Positions 52,833-61,709 of a stretch of 64,000 bases of DNA are shown here, one piece after another. The stretch's first letter is position 1. The number at the start of each line of letters is the position of its first letter. A program made the position numbers and the translations under genes. The notes beneath the pieces are model-generated. The model saw only the letters and a list, made by a program, of their open reading frames with translations. It did no database searches and was not told the DNA's origin. Location: contig NZ_CP160906.1 in assembly GCF_041080865.1 (NCBI RefSeq), forward strand, positions 1,302,001-1,366,000. Reading direction: 5' to 3'. Source of the DNA: Psychromonas sp. MME1 (lineage in GTDB: Bacteria > Pseudomonadota > Gammaproteobacteria > Enterobacterales > Psychromonadaceae).

Positions 52833-53237
52833 TTAATTATTATCGAATAACGCATTTAATATTTGTTCGGGTATCACCTGCAACTGCTTTTGTTTATCTA
52901 AACAGACCATTTCAATATCGGCAATAACGGCAGCTTTATTCGCGCCGGGTCGCCATAGTTCCTGTCGCCAAACTGTTTTATATTTTCCATCTAATGAGAA
53001 TTGGGTTCGGATATCACAAACTTCAGCAAATTCCACTCCCTCTTGGAAGATTAAATTTGCTTTATAGACTGCGAAGCCAACACCTTGTTCTCGCCATAAA
53101 AGGTCAAGTTTACGGCAGCCAATTACATGCTCACGCGCCCTTTCAAAATATTTCAAAAAATTAGGGTGATAGACGACGCCTGAATGATCTGTATCTTCGT
53201 AATAGATCTGCACCGCATGATGGTAAATTTTAGCCAT
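52833..53237 (-). CDS. ybgC: YbgC-type acyl-CoA thioesterase
   Basis: This 134-residue hot-dog thioesterase has the motif YYEDTDHSGVVYHPNFLKYFERARE, shown in parts as YYEDTDHSG (catalytic Asp) and YHPNFLKYFERARE. It would hydrolyse acyl-CoA or acyl-ACP. The tol-pal genes usually next to ybgC are absent, so a YbaW- or FadM-like role is also possible. I chose the ATG at 53237 (MAKIYHHAVQ) because the longer frame to 53321 overlaps the upstream phosphatase gene and lacks a ribosome site. Its 5' neighbour lies 25 bases upstream on the same strand. Confidence 0.88.
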   Translation of the reverse strand: MAKIYHHAVQIYYEDTDHSGVVYHPNFLKYFERAREHVIGCRKLDLLWREQGVGFAVYKANLIFQEGVEFAEVCDIRTQFSLDGKYKTVWRQELWRPGANKAAVIADIEMVCLDKQKQLQVIPEQILNALFDNN

Positions 53238-53262
53238 TGTCGTTTCTCGTTGTTGCTCTATT

Positions 53263-53736
53263 TCAATCATTCTTTGCTTTATGCACAAGTTTAGCAATGA
53301 TATGGTCGCTTGCGTTCTCAATTAAATCTAACACTTCTTCAAAACCTTGATCGCCACCATAATAGGGATCTGGAATTTCAGCACATTCACTGTCACCATA
53401 ACTGAGAAATAGCGATAGTTTGTGCTGTAGATGATTGGGACAAAGTGCTTTTAAATCCGCTAAGTTATGGTTATCCGCTGCAAATATAAAATCAAAATAC
53501 TCAAAATCTTTAGCAGATATCGGCCGCGACACAATGCCATCAAATCGGTATCCCCTTAATGCAGCAGCGCGCCGAGCTCGCTGATCGGGAAGGTCTCCTT
53601 GATGATGATTAATTGTCCCCGCAGAATCAATAATACAATCTAGGCCACGCTGCTGTACTTTTGTTCGTAACACAGCTTCCGCTGTCGGTGAACGGCAAAT
53701 ATTACCAAGGCAAACAATCAATATTTTTACTTTCAT
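53263..53736 (-). CDS. Low-molecular-weight protein tyrosine phosphatase
   Basis: The 157-residue protein has the P-loop CLGNICRSP (C-x5-R, residues about 9-17) and the DPYYGGDQGFEEV segment holding the general-acid Asp, typical of LMW-PTP. Some relatives act on polysaccharide kinases, but no such gene is near. The start ATG at 53736 (MKVKILIVCL) is preferred to 53775. It is probably co-transcribed with the thioesterase gene 25 bases downstream. Confidence 0.93.
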   Translation of the reverse strand: MKVKILIVCLGNICRSPTAEAVLRTKVQQRGLDCIIDSAGTINHHQGDLPDQRARRAAALRGYRFDGIVSRPISAKDFEYFDFIFAADNHNLADLKALCPNHLQHKLSLFLSYGDSECAEIPDPYYGGDQGFEEVLDLIENASDHIIAKLVHKAKND

Positions 53737-53824
53737 TATCCAGTAACGCCTATATAATTCGACAAAATTTACCACAAATTATACACTTTACTTATCATTA
53801 TACTCATTAAAATAAGAAGATAGC

Positions 53825-54478
53825 ATGTCACTTATCAGTAAAATTCGCTGTGCCTTTACGCTTGGTCAAGGTGTTTTAATCGAAAATAAAGCCCTACAAT
53901 CAACACAAGATCCAATCGCCTTTTTTAAGGAATGGCTAAAAGAAGCAGAACAGACTGGCGTGGTATTGCCTGAATCAATGTCTCTCTCTACCTGCACACC
54001 TGAAGGTCGTCCCTCTTCTCGTATTGTGCTACTTAAAGAGGTTGATCAACAGGGTTTTGTCTTTTTTACCAACTACGGCAGCCATAAAGCGAGTGAATTA
54101 GAAGCAAACCCATTTGCTGCTTTACTCTTTCATTGGAATATTTTACAGCGCCAAGTGCGTATTGAAGGACGTATTGAACGAATTAGCAGTGAAGAGTCAA
54201 ATAGTTACTTCCAAACTCGTGGACGAGGTAGCCGCATTGGCGCTTGGGCATCGCATCAAAGTCAACCTTTAGCGGATAGAGAAACGTTAATAGAACGGGT
54301 TAAATATTTTGAGGATAAATTTCAAGGTCAGGAAGTGCCATTACCTGAATTTTGGGGCGGCTATCGTGTTATTCCTGAACGCATCGAGTTTTGGCAAGGT
54401 AAGGCAGACAGGTTACATGACCGTTTTGTTTATCAAGTGAATGGCAATAATTGGGATAGAACACGGTTAAACCCTTAA
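53825..54478 (+). CDS. pdxH: Pyridoxamine/pyridoxine 5'-phosphate oxidase
   Basis: This 217-residue FMN enzyme makes pyridoxal 5'-phosphate. Family blocks are RIVLLKEVDQQGFVFFTNY (FMN binding), RGRGSRIGAWASHQS and the C-terminal FWGGYRVIPERIEFWQGKADRLHDR, shown in parts as FWGGYRV and IEFWQG, ending WDRTRLNP. The length equals E. coli PdxH. It stands alone, convergent with cobQ. Confidence 0.96.
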   Translation: MSLISKIRCAFTLGQGVLIENKALQSTQDPIAFFKEWLKEAEQTGVVLPESMSLSTCTPEGRPSSRIVLLKEVDQQGFVFFTNYGSHKASELEANPFAALLFHWNILQRQVRIEGRIERISSEESNSYFQTRGRGSRIGAWASHQSQPLADRETLIERVKYFEDKFQGQEVPLPEFWGGYRVIPERIEFWQGKADRLHDRFVYQVNGNNWDRTRLNP

Positions 54479-54534
54479 CAACAGCTTTACATTGATTGCA
54501 GTAACTAATTGTTCTAATTGCAAAATAAATACAA

Positions 54535-54557
54535 GAAGTGAAACGTAGTTTCACTTC
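54535..54557. terminator. Hairpin between pdxH and cobQ
   Basis: GAAGTGAAAC and GTTTCACTTC are exactly complementary with a GTA loop. The position between convergent genes suggests a transcription stop, though no clear T-run follows on either side. Confidence 0.5.
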
Positions 54558-54596
54558 AAGCTCACATTAATGGGTAGATAAATATAACATTCGTTA

Positions 54597-55994
54597 TCAC
54601 ATCCAGCCATGTTTAGAAAACATGTCAGCGAGTTTATCTAATTCATTATCCATATGTTTTTTCCAATCAATGCCATTCTCTCGGCCATTAACTTTACGCA
54701 TAAACCAATCATAAAATACTTTATTTTCAAAAACACCATGTAGATAGGTAGTATAGATATTATCCATTTGCCAACCCAAACCTTCCTGTAAAAAAGGCAC
54801 TACATATTCATCTGCAACTGTTTTGCCATGGTGGATCTGGTAGCCCTCGATATTACCACCTAGAAAACTGATTGAGGTCTGTAGGGTTGATTTAGAGGCC
54901 TCCAGCTGCGTGACCAAATTAATTAGTGACAGCCCTTTCTTGTCACCATCTTCGATATTCAGAGGATCTAATATTTGTTTACCCAATATTTGCAAGCCAC
55001 CACAAATACCTAACATCAGCTTCCCTGTACCTTTAAATTGTGCGATACGTTTATCCAATCCCGATACTTTTAAAAATTCTAAACTGACACCACTGTTCTT
55101 ACTACCCGGTAGAATCAACGCATCATAATGGCATAAATCTTCATTTTGATGAACGGGCACCAAATTAATGTCGTCTTGAAACATAAGTGGATCAAATTCA
55201 TCTAAGTTCGATGCATAGGGGTAATAGATAAGCGCAATATTAATTGCTCCTCGCTGCCATTTTCTACCAAAACGAAAGCTATCCTCTTCGGGTAATTGAT
55301 GTCGATAATAGGGAATGTTAGCCACCGTCGGAATACCAGTTTTATCCTCTAACCATTGCATGGCATTTCCGAGTAATAAGGGATCACCGCGAAATTTATT
55401 TAATACAAAGCCTTTAATTAATCGCTGCTCCTCTGGTGCAAGCGCCGCCCAAGTTCCCAATAGATGGGCAAATGAACCTCCCTTATCAATATCAGAGAGC
55501 AGGTACACATCGGCATTACACTCAAGGGCGACGGCCATATTGACAATATCACCTGCTCGTAAATTTATCTCCGCAGGACTTCCCGCCCCTTCAATCACCA
55601 CTTGTTCATACTCTTCCTGTAGTGAGTGCAAGGCACTTTGTACTTTGGGCCATAAAAAGGCTTTACGTTGCATCCATGGACAGTGGCTTATTTCATTATT
55701 AACGATGCCATTGACTATCACTTGACTGGACGTTTCTGAACTAGGTTTTAATAAAATAGGATTCATTAATACTGACGGGGTAATTTTAGCCGCTAACGCC
55801 TGTAAGTATTGTGCGCGCCCCATTTCTAATCCATTATCGGTAATGGCTGCATTATTGCTCATATTTTGCGCTTTAAATGGAGCAACTTTTACACCTCTAT
55901 TTGCAAGTAAACGACAAATTGCAGTGACGATTAACGATTTCCCTGCATCACTAGTACAACCTAAAATCATAATCGGTCTATTTTTCTTACCCAT
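54597..55994 (-). CDS. cobQ: Cobyric acid synthase CobQ
   Basis: This 465-residue glutamine-dependent amidotransferase amidates the corrin ring in cobalamin synthesis. The N-terminal domain has the phosphate loop CTSDAGKS, the PFKAQNMSNNAA stretch and VIEGAGSPAEINL. The C-terminal glutaminase has the Cys in LGICGGLQ and His-Glu in YLHGVFE. It is slightly shorter than many CobQ proteins, but all parts are visible. No other cobalamin gene is near, so it may serve salvage or belong to a scattered pathway. Confidence 0.94.
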   Translation of the reverse strand: MGKKNRPIMILGCTSDAGKSLIVTAICRLLANRGVKVAPFKAQNMSNNAAITDNGLEMGRAQYLQALAAKITPSVLMNPILLKPSSETSSQVIVNGIVNNEISHCPWMQRKAFLWPKVQSALHSLQEEYEQVVIEGAGSPAEINLRAGDIVNMAVALECNADVYLLSDIDKGGSFAHLLGTWAALAPEEQRLIKGFVLNKFRGDPLLLGNAMQWLEDKTGIPTVANIPYYRHQLPEEDSFRFGRKWQRGAINIALIYYPYASNLDEFDPLMFQDDINLVPVHQNEDLCHYDALILPGSKNSGVSLEFLKVSGLDKRIAQFKGTGKLMLGICGGLQILGKQILDPLNIEDGDKKGLSLINLVTQLEASKSTLQTSISFLGGNIEGYQIHHGKTVADEYVVPFLQEGLGWQMDNIYTTYLHGVFENKVFYDWFMRKVNGRENGIDWKKHMDNELDKLADMFSKHGWM

Positions 55995-56017
55995 AACCTT
56001 TTCCGAAATTCAGACAC

Positions 56018-56042
56018 AAAAAAGCACTGCCTAAACAGTGCT
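56018..56042 (-). terminator. Rho-independent terminator of the DAHP synthase gene
   Basis: On the minus strand AGCACTG, a six-base loop, and CAGTGCT are followed by six T. It lies about 35 bases after the stop at 56076. Confidence 0.9.
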
Positions 56043-56075
56043 ATGTTCATGTTAACCATTGCTTTAATGATTAAA

Positions 56076-57125
56076 TTAAGCGCGACGTTTTGCCACTGCT
56101 GTAGAGAGTTGTTCTAACAGCGCTTCGGTATCATCCCAACCGATACAAGCATCGGTAATACTTTGACCATAATTTGCAGCAACGCCATCAATTAAGTCTT
56201 GGCGGCCTTCAACAATATGACTTTCGACCATAACGCCAGAAATAGCTTGCTCGCCTGCAGCAAGTTGTGCACACACATCAGCACAAACTTTCATTTGGTT
56301 TTCAAATTTTTTCTCAGAGTTTGCATGACTAAAATCGATCATCAAGGTTTCTGTCATCCCTGATTTCTGTAGTTCAGATTTAATTTCAGCAACATCTTTT
56401 GCACTATAGTTTGGTGCTTTACCACCACGTAAAATAATATGACAATCTGGATTACCAGCCGTTTCAACAATGGCACTATGTCCAAATTTATTTACTGATA
56501 AGAAATGATGCGACGCATTTGCAGCGCCAATAGCATCAACGGCAATTTTAATTGTGCCATCGGTACCATTTTTAAATCCAACCGGACATGAAAGACCTGA
56601 CGCCAATTCACGATGCACTTGCGATTCCGTTGTACGCGCTCCGATTGCTCCCCAAGTCATTAGGTCGGCAACATATTGCGGTGTGATCATATCCAAAAAT
56701 TCAGTGGCTGCGGGTAATCCCATTGCATTGATATCTAAAAGTAGTTTGCGCCCAGTGCGTAAACCTTTATTAATATTGAAAGTACCATTTAATTCAGGAT
56801 CATTAATTAACCCTTTCCAACCAACCGTTGTACGTGGCTTTTCAAAATAAACACGCATAACCACTTCTAATGTATCTTTATATTTCTCACGCAAAGGTGC
56901 CAGTCTAGCTGCATAATCCAACGCAGCGTCCGTATCATGGATAGAACAAGGTCCAATGATAACCAATAGACGGTCATCTTCTTGGCTTAAAATTTTATGA
57001 ATGGCATTACGAGAATTAGCAACAGTTTCACAGATTTCATCGGTTGCAGGAAATTTTTCTAATAATGCGATAGGTGGTAAAAGTTCTTTGATAGCGGTGA
57101 TATGTATATCATCAGTTATAGTCAT
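56076..57125 (-). CDS. 3-Deoxy-7-phosphoheptulonate (DAHP) synthase, class I
   Basis: This 349-residue enzyme makes DAHP from phosphoenolpyruvate and erythrose 4-phosphate, the first step of aromatic amino acid synthesis. Motifs are VIIGPCSIHD-like LLVIIGPCSIHD, KPRTTVGWKG, WGAIGARTTESQ and FKNGTDG. Length fits AroG/AroF/AroH; which amino acid inhibits it cannot be read with certainty, so no symbol is given. A 14-base palindrome (57186-57199) lies upstream of the start, and a clear terminator follows the gene. Confidence 0.94.
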   Translation of the reverse strand: MTITDDIHITAIKELLPPIALLEKFPATDEICETVANSRNAIHKILSQEDDRLLVIIGPCSIHDTDAALDYAARLAPLREKYKDTLEVVMRVYFEKPRTTVGWKGLINDPELNGTFNINKGLRTGRKLLLDINAMGLPAATEFLDMITPQYVADLMTWGAIGARTTESQVHRELASGLSCPVGFKNGTDGTIKIAVDAIGAANASHHFLSVNKFGHSAIVETAGNPDCHIILRGGKAPNYSAKDVAEIKSELQKSGMTETLMIDFSHANSEKKFENQMKVCADVCAQLAAGEQAISGVMVESHIVEGRQDLIDGVAANYGQSITDACIGWDDTEALLEQLSTAVAKRRA

Positions 57126-57185
57126 TGTTGTTCCTAAAGCACTTACTTGTGCACATTAAGTTAATATATAGATGTTAGTTTTAAT

Positions 57186-57199
57186 ACCAATTGGTATAA
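57186..57199. promoter_or_regulatory. 14-base palindrome upstream of the DAHP synthase gene
   Basis: ATACCAATTGGTAT is a perfect palindrome about 60 bases before the start. It differs from the TyrR box, so it is not assigned. It resembles the ends of the repeat near 49979-50074. Confidence 0.35.
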
Positions 57200-57222
57200 A
57201 ATGGAATTAATCAGTAATATGT

Positions 57223-58470
57223 TTAATCCATTAGGGTGTTATAGGGCTCAATAACCACCATTTCACCGATTTCGACATCACCTCGATGTTGCTCGAGTAC
57301 GATAAAACAGTTAGATTGACTCATTGAGCTAAAAACACCCGATCCTTGGCTCCCAGTTGAACTAACAACAAGTCGTCCGTGATCATCCACAGCATATATC
57401 GCCCGTTGAAAATCGGTGCGCCCTGCTGCTTTTTTTAGTCTGTTTTGTGCTATTGCATTAAAACGAATTGCCGGCTTTGCCTGCATTCCACCAAGAGTGA
57501 GCAGTGCAGGCACGACAAGTTGATATAAAGTGACCATAGCGGAAACAGGATTACCTGGCAAGCCAAAAAAAGTACTTCTTGGTAGTTTGCCAAACGCAAA
57601 GGGTTTACCGGGTTTAATCGCCAATTTCCAAAAACCAATTTCCCCCATTTCTGCCAAAATGTCTTTAATAAAATCAGCTTCCCCGACGGAAACACCACCA
57701 CTTGTAATGACTACATCGGCTTGCGCATCTGCCTGTGAAAATGCGTTGTTCAATAAATTTCTGTCGTCTTTAATGATGCCAAAATCAATGACATCAACAT
57801 TCATTCGCGACAATAAAGCGATAATGCTATAACGATTACTATCGTATATTTGACCACTTAAAAGGGGTTCACCAAGACTCTTAAGTTCATCACCGGAGGA
57901 AATAACCGCCACTTTTAATCTGCGAAAAACATTCACATTGGCAATTCCCAGAGAAGCGATCAAAGGGATGTCTCGTGGTGTTAATTTATGCCCTTTATGC
58001 AAAACCAATTGATTTAATTTAAGGTCTTCCCCTGCCAAACGTACATTGTCTGATAATTTGGGTAACTGCATAAAAGTGATCAAGTCATCATTTGCCTGCA
58101 CTCTTTCCTGCATGACAACACAATCGGCACCATCAGGCATAACAGCCCCAGTCATAATGCGAATACAGCATCCTGTATTTAATTGCCCGACATAGGGAGC
58201 ACCAGCGAAAGATTTACCAACCTGTTTTAAGGTGACGGGACTATCAACCGAACAAGCCAATAAATCATCACGCTTTATTGCATAACCATCCATTGCTGAA
58301 TTATTAAAAGGAGGCACATTCAAAGGCGAGTGAATATCCTCAGCCAACGCGTAACCTAATGCCTCTGATAATGGTAATTCAACCACGTCACAGACATTCG
58401 CTATTGACGATTGCATTTGTGCTAATGCTTGCTCAAGGGGCATTAACCCATCAACGTCACAACATCCCAT
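57223..58470 (-). CDS. moeA: Molybdopterin molybdotransferase MoeA
   Basis: This 415-residue enzyme inserts molybdate into adenylylated molybdopterin. Domain 1 has NNSAMDGYA. The central domain has IMTGAVMPDGAD, ISSGDEL and ITSGGVSVGEADF, the Asp/Ser-rich active site. The C-terminal domain follows a GLPGNPVSAMV motif. It is complete. moaB/mog or moeB are not adjacent. It starts at 58470 and lies upstream of the DAHP synthase gene in the same orientation, but a palindrome-containing gap separates them. Confidence 0.95.
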   Translation of the reverse strand: MGCCDVDGLMPLEQALAQMQSSIANVCDVVELPLSEALGYALAEDIHSPLNVPPFNNSAMDGYAIKRDDLLACSVDSPVTLKQVGKSFAGAPYVGQLNTGCCIRIMTGAVMPDGADCVVMQERVQANDDLITFMQLPKLSDNVRLAGEDLKLNQLVLHKGHKLTPRDIPLIASLGIANVNVFRRLKVAVISSGDELKSLGEPLLSGQIYDSNRYSIIALLSRMNVDVIDFGIIKDDRNLLNNAFSQADAQADVVITSGGVSVGEADFIKDILAEMGEIGFWKLAIKPGKPFAFGKLPRSTFFGLPGNPVSAMVTLYQLVVPALLTLGGMQAKPAIRFNAIAQNRLKKAAGRTDFQRAIYAVDDHGRLVVSSTGSQGSGVFSSMSQSNCFIVLEQHRGDVEIGEMVVIEPYNTLMD

Positions 58471-58640
58471 ATTTCTTCACCTTAAATAATTAAGTAATAA
58501 TTGTGACTTTTTATTCGCTACTGTGCAATTACTGATGGTAAAAAAAGGCCAAAAACAGTTCATTAACAGCATATTTAATCACAAATGTACAAATAACAGA
58601 CAAAACATCTTTAACGAAATATCTAATCGATTAAAATTAA

Positions 58641-59561
58641 TTATTGAGAAACCGACTTAATCCCTTTTAAATGTTCAAAACAGCTAGCTATAGCCGTTTC
58701 AATAAAATCTTCAATATAGGCTAAGTGCTTTTGTTCTTCGCGCACGGCGGCATAGAGTGTATTCCATAATCCCTCTTTACCTAAGCGTTTAGCAACGACA
58801 TAATCTTTTTGTAAATACTCAAAAAGCGCCCAGTTTGGTAACCCGGCCACGCCATGCCCACTCGCAACTAACTGCAACATCATCAATGTCATTTCGGCAT
58901 GGCGAATTTTATCTGGTGAAACGCCCTCTGGAATTAAAAATTGGTTAAAAATATCTAACCTTTCTTTTTCAACGGGATAGGTGATCAATGTTTCGCACTC
59001 TAAATCCTTCGCCTCAATATAACTTTTATTTGCCAACTTATGATGTCGACTAACCGCTAGCATCGGCTGATAACTAAATAGTGGGATATAAGTTATACCT
59101 TCGAGTGGTTGAGGATCAGAAGTAACGACTAAATCAAGGGTGCCTCGCTTTAATGCTGGCAAAGGCAAAAAACTAAAGGCACTGGAAAAATCTAATTCTA
59201 CTTCAGGCCAGCTATCTCTGAACTTATCAATGGCAGGCATTAACCATTGAAAACATGAGTGACACTCTATTGCCATATGCAGTCTCCCTGCGTCGCCAGA
59301 GACAAAACGCGAAAGGTCTCGTTCAGCACTGCGAATCAGGGGCAATACTTGTTCACCAAGTTCAAGTAAACGCATGCCTGCAATAGTAAAACGAATCGGC
59401 CTAGATTTACGAATAAACAGCGCACAATTAAGTCGCCCCTCTAACTCTTTTAATTGATGAGATAATGCCGATTGGGTTAAATGCAACTGCAGCGCAGCTT
59501 CCACTAAACTACCCGTTGCTTTTAATGTTAACAAGGTTTTTAAGTGTTTGATTTCTATCAT
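58641..59561 (-). CDS. metR: LysR-family regulator MetR
   Basis: The 306-residue LysR-type regulator has an N-terminal winged helix (SLVEAALQLHLTQSALSHQL) and an effector domain. Several stretches (HLKTLLTLKATGSL, AIECHSCFQWLMPA, FLPLPALKRGTLDLVVTSDP) are characteristic of MetR, which uses homocysteine to control methionine synthesis genes. No met gene is adjacent; alaA is divergent. The intergenic 190 bases show no certain MetR box. It appears intact. Confidence 0.9.
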   Translation of the reverse strand: MIEIKHLKTLLTLKATGSLVEAALQLHLTQSALSHQLKELEGRLNCALFIRKSRPIRFTIAGMRLLELGEQVLPLIRSAERDLSRFVSGDAGRLHMAIECHSCFQWLMPAIDKFRDSWPEVELDFSSAFSFLPLPALKRGTLDLVVTSDPQPLEGITYIPLFSYQPMLAVSRHHKLANKSYIEAKDLECETLITYPVEKERLDIFNQFLIPEGVSPDKIRHAEMTLMMLQLVASGHGVAGLPNWALFEYLQKDYVVAKRLGKEGLWNTLYAAVREEQKHLAYIEDFIETAIASCFEHLKGIKSVSQ

Positions 59562-59751
59562 GGCGAAACATAATTCTATGTAATATTCAATAATTTCAAC
59601 GATACGTGAAATAAATTTATAATTAAAGACTATTTATGCACATATTTTTTTAATTTACTTCACTCTATGCCTAATATCAGGTAGTTTTAGCTTTCTTAAT
59701 GAGTTGCCGTATTTACGTGCTATTGCCCCCTACTGTTTTTAAGAGGTTTTT

Positions 59752-60966
59752 ATGTATTCCATCGAAAAGTCCCATAAATTAGACAATGTTTGCTATGACA
59801 TTCGTGGGCCTGTGCTTAAACAAGCCCATAAGCTGGAGGACGAAGGGCAACGTATCATGAAGCTCAATATTGGTAATCCAGCGCCATTTGGCTTTGAAGC
59901 ACCGGAAGAAGTGCTCATGGATGTGATCAAAAACCTCCCGTTGAGTCAAGGTTACTGTGATAGCAAAGGGCTATTTTCTGCTCGTAAATCCGTTATGCAA
60001 CACTATCAAGCAAAGGGACTACTATCCCTTGATATTGAAGATATTTACATAGGCAACGGAGTCAGTGAGTTAATTGTGATGGCAATGCAGGGCTTGCTAA
60101 ATAATGGCGATGAATTGCTTATCCCAGCTCCCGACTACCCACTTTGGACCGCAGCAGCCAATCTTTCTGGAGGCAAACCTGTCCATTACCTTTGTGATGA
60201 ACAATCGGATTGGTTTCCAGATATTAACGATATTAAATCTAAAATCACGTCGAAGACTAAAGGGATTGTTATTATCAATCCTAATAATCCAACGGGTGCC
60301 GTATACAGTAAAGAGTTATTAGAGCAGATTATTGAATTAGCGCGCCAACATAAGTTGATCATATTTTCCGATGAAATCTACTCTAAAATTACTTATGACG
60401 ATGCGGTGCATGTTCCCATGGCAACGCTCGCCGATGATGTCTTAATCGTCACCTTCGATGGTTTGTCAAAGGCGTACCGAGTTTGTGGTTTCCGTGTCGG
60501 CTGGATGATGTTAAGCGGGGCAAAAAAGCAAGCTCGTGACTATATTAGTGGGTTAGAAATCCTTGCCAGCATGAGACTTTGTGCCAATGTACCGATGCAA
60601 CACGCTATTCAAACCTCACTCGGTGGCTACCAAAGTATCAATGAACTGACCGTTCCCGGCGGGCGTTTATACGATCAAACGCAAACCGCTTGGAAACTGA
60701 TTAATGATATTCCCGGTGTGACCTGCAACAAACCTAAAGGGGGACTCTATATTTTCCCTAAATTAGATAAGCAAAAGTTCAATATCAAAGATGATCAACG
60801 CTTTGCGATGGACTTGTTAATGGAAGAAAAAATACTCATTGTACAGGGAACTGGTTTTAACTGGCATAAACCCGATCACTTCCGCATTGTTTGCCTACCG
60901 CGCGTTGATGAACTCACTAAGGCAATCGGTAAAATAAGTAAATTTTTACAACATTATCGTCAATAA
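59752..60966 (+). CDS. alaA: Alanine-synthesising aminotransferase AlaA-type
   Basis: The 404-residue class I aminotransferase binds pyridoxal phosphate through the Lys in FDGLSKAYRVCGFRVGW. The substrate-side motifs are NPNNPTGAVYS and SDEIYSKITY. Length and motifs agree with E. coli AlaA, which makes alanine from pyruvate and glutamate. It is divergent from metR. A recX-type gene follows on the same strand after 50 bases. Confidence 0.92.
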   Translation: MYSIEKSHKLDNVCYDIRGPVLKQAHKLEDEGQRIMKLNIGNPAPFGFEAPEEVLMDVIKNLPLSQGYCDSKGLFSARKSVMQHYQAKGLLSLDIEDIYIGNGVSELIVMAMQGLLNNGDELLIPAPDYPLWTAAANLSGGKPVHYLCDEQSDWFPDINDIKSKITSKTKGIVIINPNNPTGAVYSKELLEQIIELARQHKLIIFSDEIYSKITYDDAVHVPMATLADDVLIVTFDGLSKAYRVCGFRVGWMMLSGAKKQARDYISGLEILASMRLCANVPMQHAIQTSLGGYQSINELTVPGGRLYDQTQTAWKLINDIPGVTCNKPKGGLYIFPKLDKQKFNIKDDQRFAMDLLMEEKILIVQGTGFNWHKPDHFRIVCLPRVDELTKAIGKISKFLQHYRQ

Positions 60967-61016
60967 TAATAAAATGGCCGTTGCGATGTATGCAGCGGCT
61001 TACTCTGTAGGAAATA

Positions 61017-61688
61017 ATGACACCTAAAAATCATACAAATAATGGTATCAAAGTAGCCAAAGATATCGAAGGGGTTCGTCGTAGCGCCCTTTGGCACTTG
61101 AGTCGACGCGACCATAGCGAAATGGAGCTACGACAAAAACTGGCACGAAAAAGTGATAATCAACAATGGGTTGATGACGTCATTAGTGAATGTTTTCACT
61201 ATGGTTATTTAGATGATAATCGTTTTGTTAATAACTTTATTCGCGCCTGCCAACAGAAAGGTTTTGCAAAAAATCGCATCATACAAGCGCTGCAACGAAA
61301 AGGGATAGAGAGTGACTTAATAGCTTCTACTCTCCTTGACAACCAGTTCGAATACATCACCAGTGCAATCCATTCACTTAACATCAAGTTCCCTCACCAT
61401 ATTGCTAGCCCACATCTCAAACAAAAAGCGATGGCATTTTTACAAACTAAGGGACATAGTTTTGATGATATTCAACGGGCGATTGAACAACATAATGGCG
61501 CCTATCCGATGGATGAAGTACTGACCATCAGTGATGCCCTATTGTTACTCAACAATAAGTTTAAAAACAGCGCGATTGTTGAAGCGAAAAGTAAAAATAA
61601 AGCGCTACGTTTCCTCGTTTCACGTGGCTTCTCATTTACGGATGCACTAGCTGCAATAAAACAATATAGTCATGAACGCGATCAATAA
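61017..61688 (+). CDS. recX: RecX-family regulator of RecA
   Basis: The 223-residue protein shows RecX-type three-helix repeats: ALWHLSRRDHSEMELRQKL, YLDDNRFVNNFIRACQQKG, RIIQALQRKGIESDLI. A second set, less similar, follows to the end, which explains the larger size than the usual ~150-170 residues. RecX binds RecA filaments and blocks strand exchange. recA itself is not in the window; recX is next to radA, another recombination gene. Confidence 0.82.
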   Translation: MTPKNHTNNGIKVAKDIEGVRRSALWHLSRRDHSEMELRQKLARKSDNQQWVDDVISECFHYGYLDDNRFVNNFIRACQQKGFAKNRIIQALQRKGIESDLIASTLLDNQFEYITSAIHSLNIKFPHHIASPHLKQKAMAFLQTKGHSFDDIQRAIEQHNGAYPMDEVLTISDALLLLNNKFKNSAIVEAKSKNKALRFLVSRGFSFTDALAAIKQYSHERDQ

Positions 61689-61709
61689 TGACCAACCCTA
61701 GGATAGAAG

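Noticed and set aside
57186..57199. TyrR box before the DAHP synthase gene
   Set aside because: The palindrome ATACCAATTGGTAT does not match the TGTAAA-N6-TTTACA pattern.
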